64,000 nucleotides of DNA from Henriciella marina DSM 19595 (GTDB lineage: Bacteria > Pseudomonadota > Alphaproteobacteria > Caulobacterales > Hyphomonadaceae), in the NCBI RefSeq assembly GCF_000376805.1, contig NZ_AQXT01000002.1, positions 1,860,001 to 1,924,000 of the forward strand, read 5' to 3'. The position numbers and the translations under genes were made by a program. Shown here piece after piece: positions 63,456 to 64,000 of the stretch; within the stretch, counting starts at the first letter, position 1; every line of letters starts with the position of its first letter. Below the pieces are notes generated by a model. That model did no database searches and was not told the origin of the DNA. It worked only from the letters and a program-made list of their open reading frames with translations.

Positions 63456-63780
63456 AATGTCTATAGGGACCGGCCGGTCTGACGTATTCAGCGCCCTCGG
63501 CGACCCAACCCGGCTCGCTATTGTCGAAAGACTTAGTGATGGCCAAAGCCGGTCAATATCAGAGCTGGCGCTGGGTGCCGGAATGAGCCGACAAGCCGTG
63601 ACCAAGCATTTGAGAGCACTGGAAACGGCTGGCCTTGTTGCCAATGACCGTATCGGACGCGAAAGCCGCTACACACTCGATCCACGCAAGCTCGACGACC
63701 TGGCGAGCTATCTTCAGTCTGTGTCACGCCACTGGGACGAGGCGATCAGTCGGCTGAAAGCATTTCTGGGCGAGGACTAG
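63448..63780 (+). CDS. ArsR-family HTH regulator
   Basis: Starting at MGEMSIGTGRSDVF the protein has 110 residues; an ATG three codons further is possible. The winged helix is DPTRLAIVERLSDGQSRSIS and MSRQAVTKHLRALETAGLV, with the wing RESRYTLDPRKL. No Cys metal site is visible, so it is of the non-metal ArsR type usually encoded with SRPBCC proteins. Autoregulation through the two upstream palindromes is likely. Confidence 0.87.
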   Translation: MGEMSIGTGRSDVFSALGDPTRLAIVERLSDGQSRSISELALGAGMSRQAVTKHLRALETAGLVANDRIGRESRYTLDPRKLDDLASYLQSVSRHWDEAISRLKAFLGED

Positions 63781-63812
63781 CCATTGAGGCGGCCCGAAGC
63801 CCCAGTAAAGGG

Positions 63813-64000
63813 CTAATTCCTGGATGTGTCGTCGAGCAGGTCAGCGTTGATACCCATGGAGCCCATGCGCTCTTTCCAGCGTTGGCGGGCAAGCTTCTGC
63901 ATATCTTCAACGACATCCTGTTCATCGATGATTTCGAGACCAAGCAGGGTTTCGACGATGTCTTCAAGCGTCACGAGGCCGAGGACGGTCCCGAACTCAT
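63813..64000 (-). CDS. CNNM/DUF21-CBS domain protein, C-terminal end
   Basis: Only the last 62 residues are present; the frame is open to the right edge. They read FGTVLGLVTLEDIVETLLGLEI in part, which is the end of a CBS pair, followed by a basic helix (EDMQKLARQRWKERMG) and a short tail. The motif is typical of membrane CNNM/hemolysin-family proteins with a DUF21 domain, thought to act in magnesium or other divalent cation transport. The membrane part lies outside the window. Confidence 0.8.
   Translation of the reverse strand, partial: EFGTVLGLVTLEDIVETLLGLEIIDEQDVVEDMQKLARQRWKERMGSMGINADLLDDTSRN

Overview
The window is a chromosomal segment of a GC-rich alphaproteobacterium, most likely of the Hyphomonadaceae/Maricaulales group. 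This is inferred from the Caulobacter-type cpa (tad) pilus cluster, the dnaX-ybaB-recR and ptsP-lysC-ubiG neighbourhoods, a DnaX lacking the Cys cluster of the E. coli zinc module, and the number of TonB-receptor, patatin, SDR and DUF885-type genes. There is no recognisable phage, insertion sequence, CRISPR array, tRNA or rRNA. Most of the window is ordinary housekeeping and envelope coding.

Layout. 0-13 kb: the end of rimO, a lipoprotein divergent from a DUF2807 surface protein, a PPK2 kinase, rpsD, a DEAD-box helicase, a BlaI/BlaR1-like regulator-protease pair, a Nudix hydrolase, a TSUP transporter, a beta-barrel protein and an XRE/DUF2975 pair. 13-22 kb: tadA, rsmD, a patatin, a Nudix hydrolase, a duplicated retropepsin-like protease, two SDRs, a nitronate monooxygenase and a pirin. 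22-29 kb: the queC-queE-queD operon, a TonB-dependent receptor, a PQQ sugar dehydrogenase and a GST. 29-34 kb: dnaX-ybaB-recR and a photolyase-related gene. 34.2-36.5 kb is the odd region. It holds an AT-rich orphan membrane gene, a 5'-truncated second copy of the SRP RNA gene, a TIMP-like secreted protein and the intact SRP RNA gene (ffs). 36.5-43 kb: nudC, a YqaE/Pmp3 peptide, a YHS protein, a LysR regulator, DUF885 and M17 peptidases. 43-54 kb: a nearly complete Tad/Flp pilus locus (flp-cpaABCDEF-tadB-tadC on the minus strand, tadD convergent, an extra stand-alone secretin N-domain protein divergent). 54-64 kb: a RodZ-like protein, ptsP, lysC, ubiG, DUF924, a Bcr/CflA-type exporter, an MltF-like transglycosylase, an SRPBCC/ArsR pair and the end of a CNNM/CBS protein.

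How the genes fit together. The Tad genes encode one machine: pilin, prepilin peptidase, secretin with partner lipoprotein, ATPases and inner-membrane platform. The minor pilins TadE/F/G are not in the window. queC-E-D make the preQ0 precursor of queuosine. dnaX-ybaB-recR is the classical replication/repair operon. The BlaI/BlaR1-like pair carries a regulatory palindrome overlapping its promoter. A closely similar palindrome lies between the lipoprotein and DUF2807 genes 6.5 kb away, suggesting one regulon.

The best leads are: the duplicated SRP RNA flanking a TIMP-like gene beside an AT-rich orphan; the M56 protease whose beta-lactam sensor domain is replaced by a Leu-rich acidic region; the shared palindromes; paired GCAAC-N6-GTTGC sites at the SRPBCC/ArsR operon; and several families of intergenic palindromic repeats.
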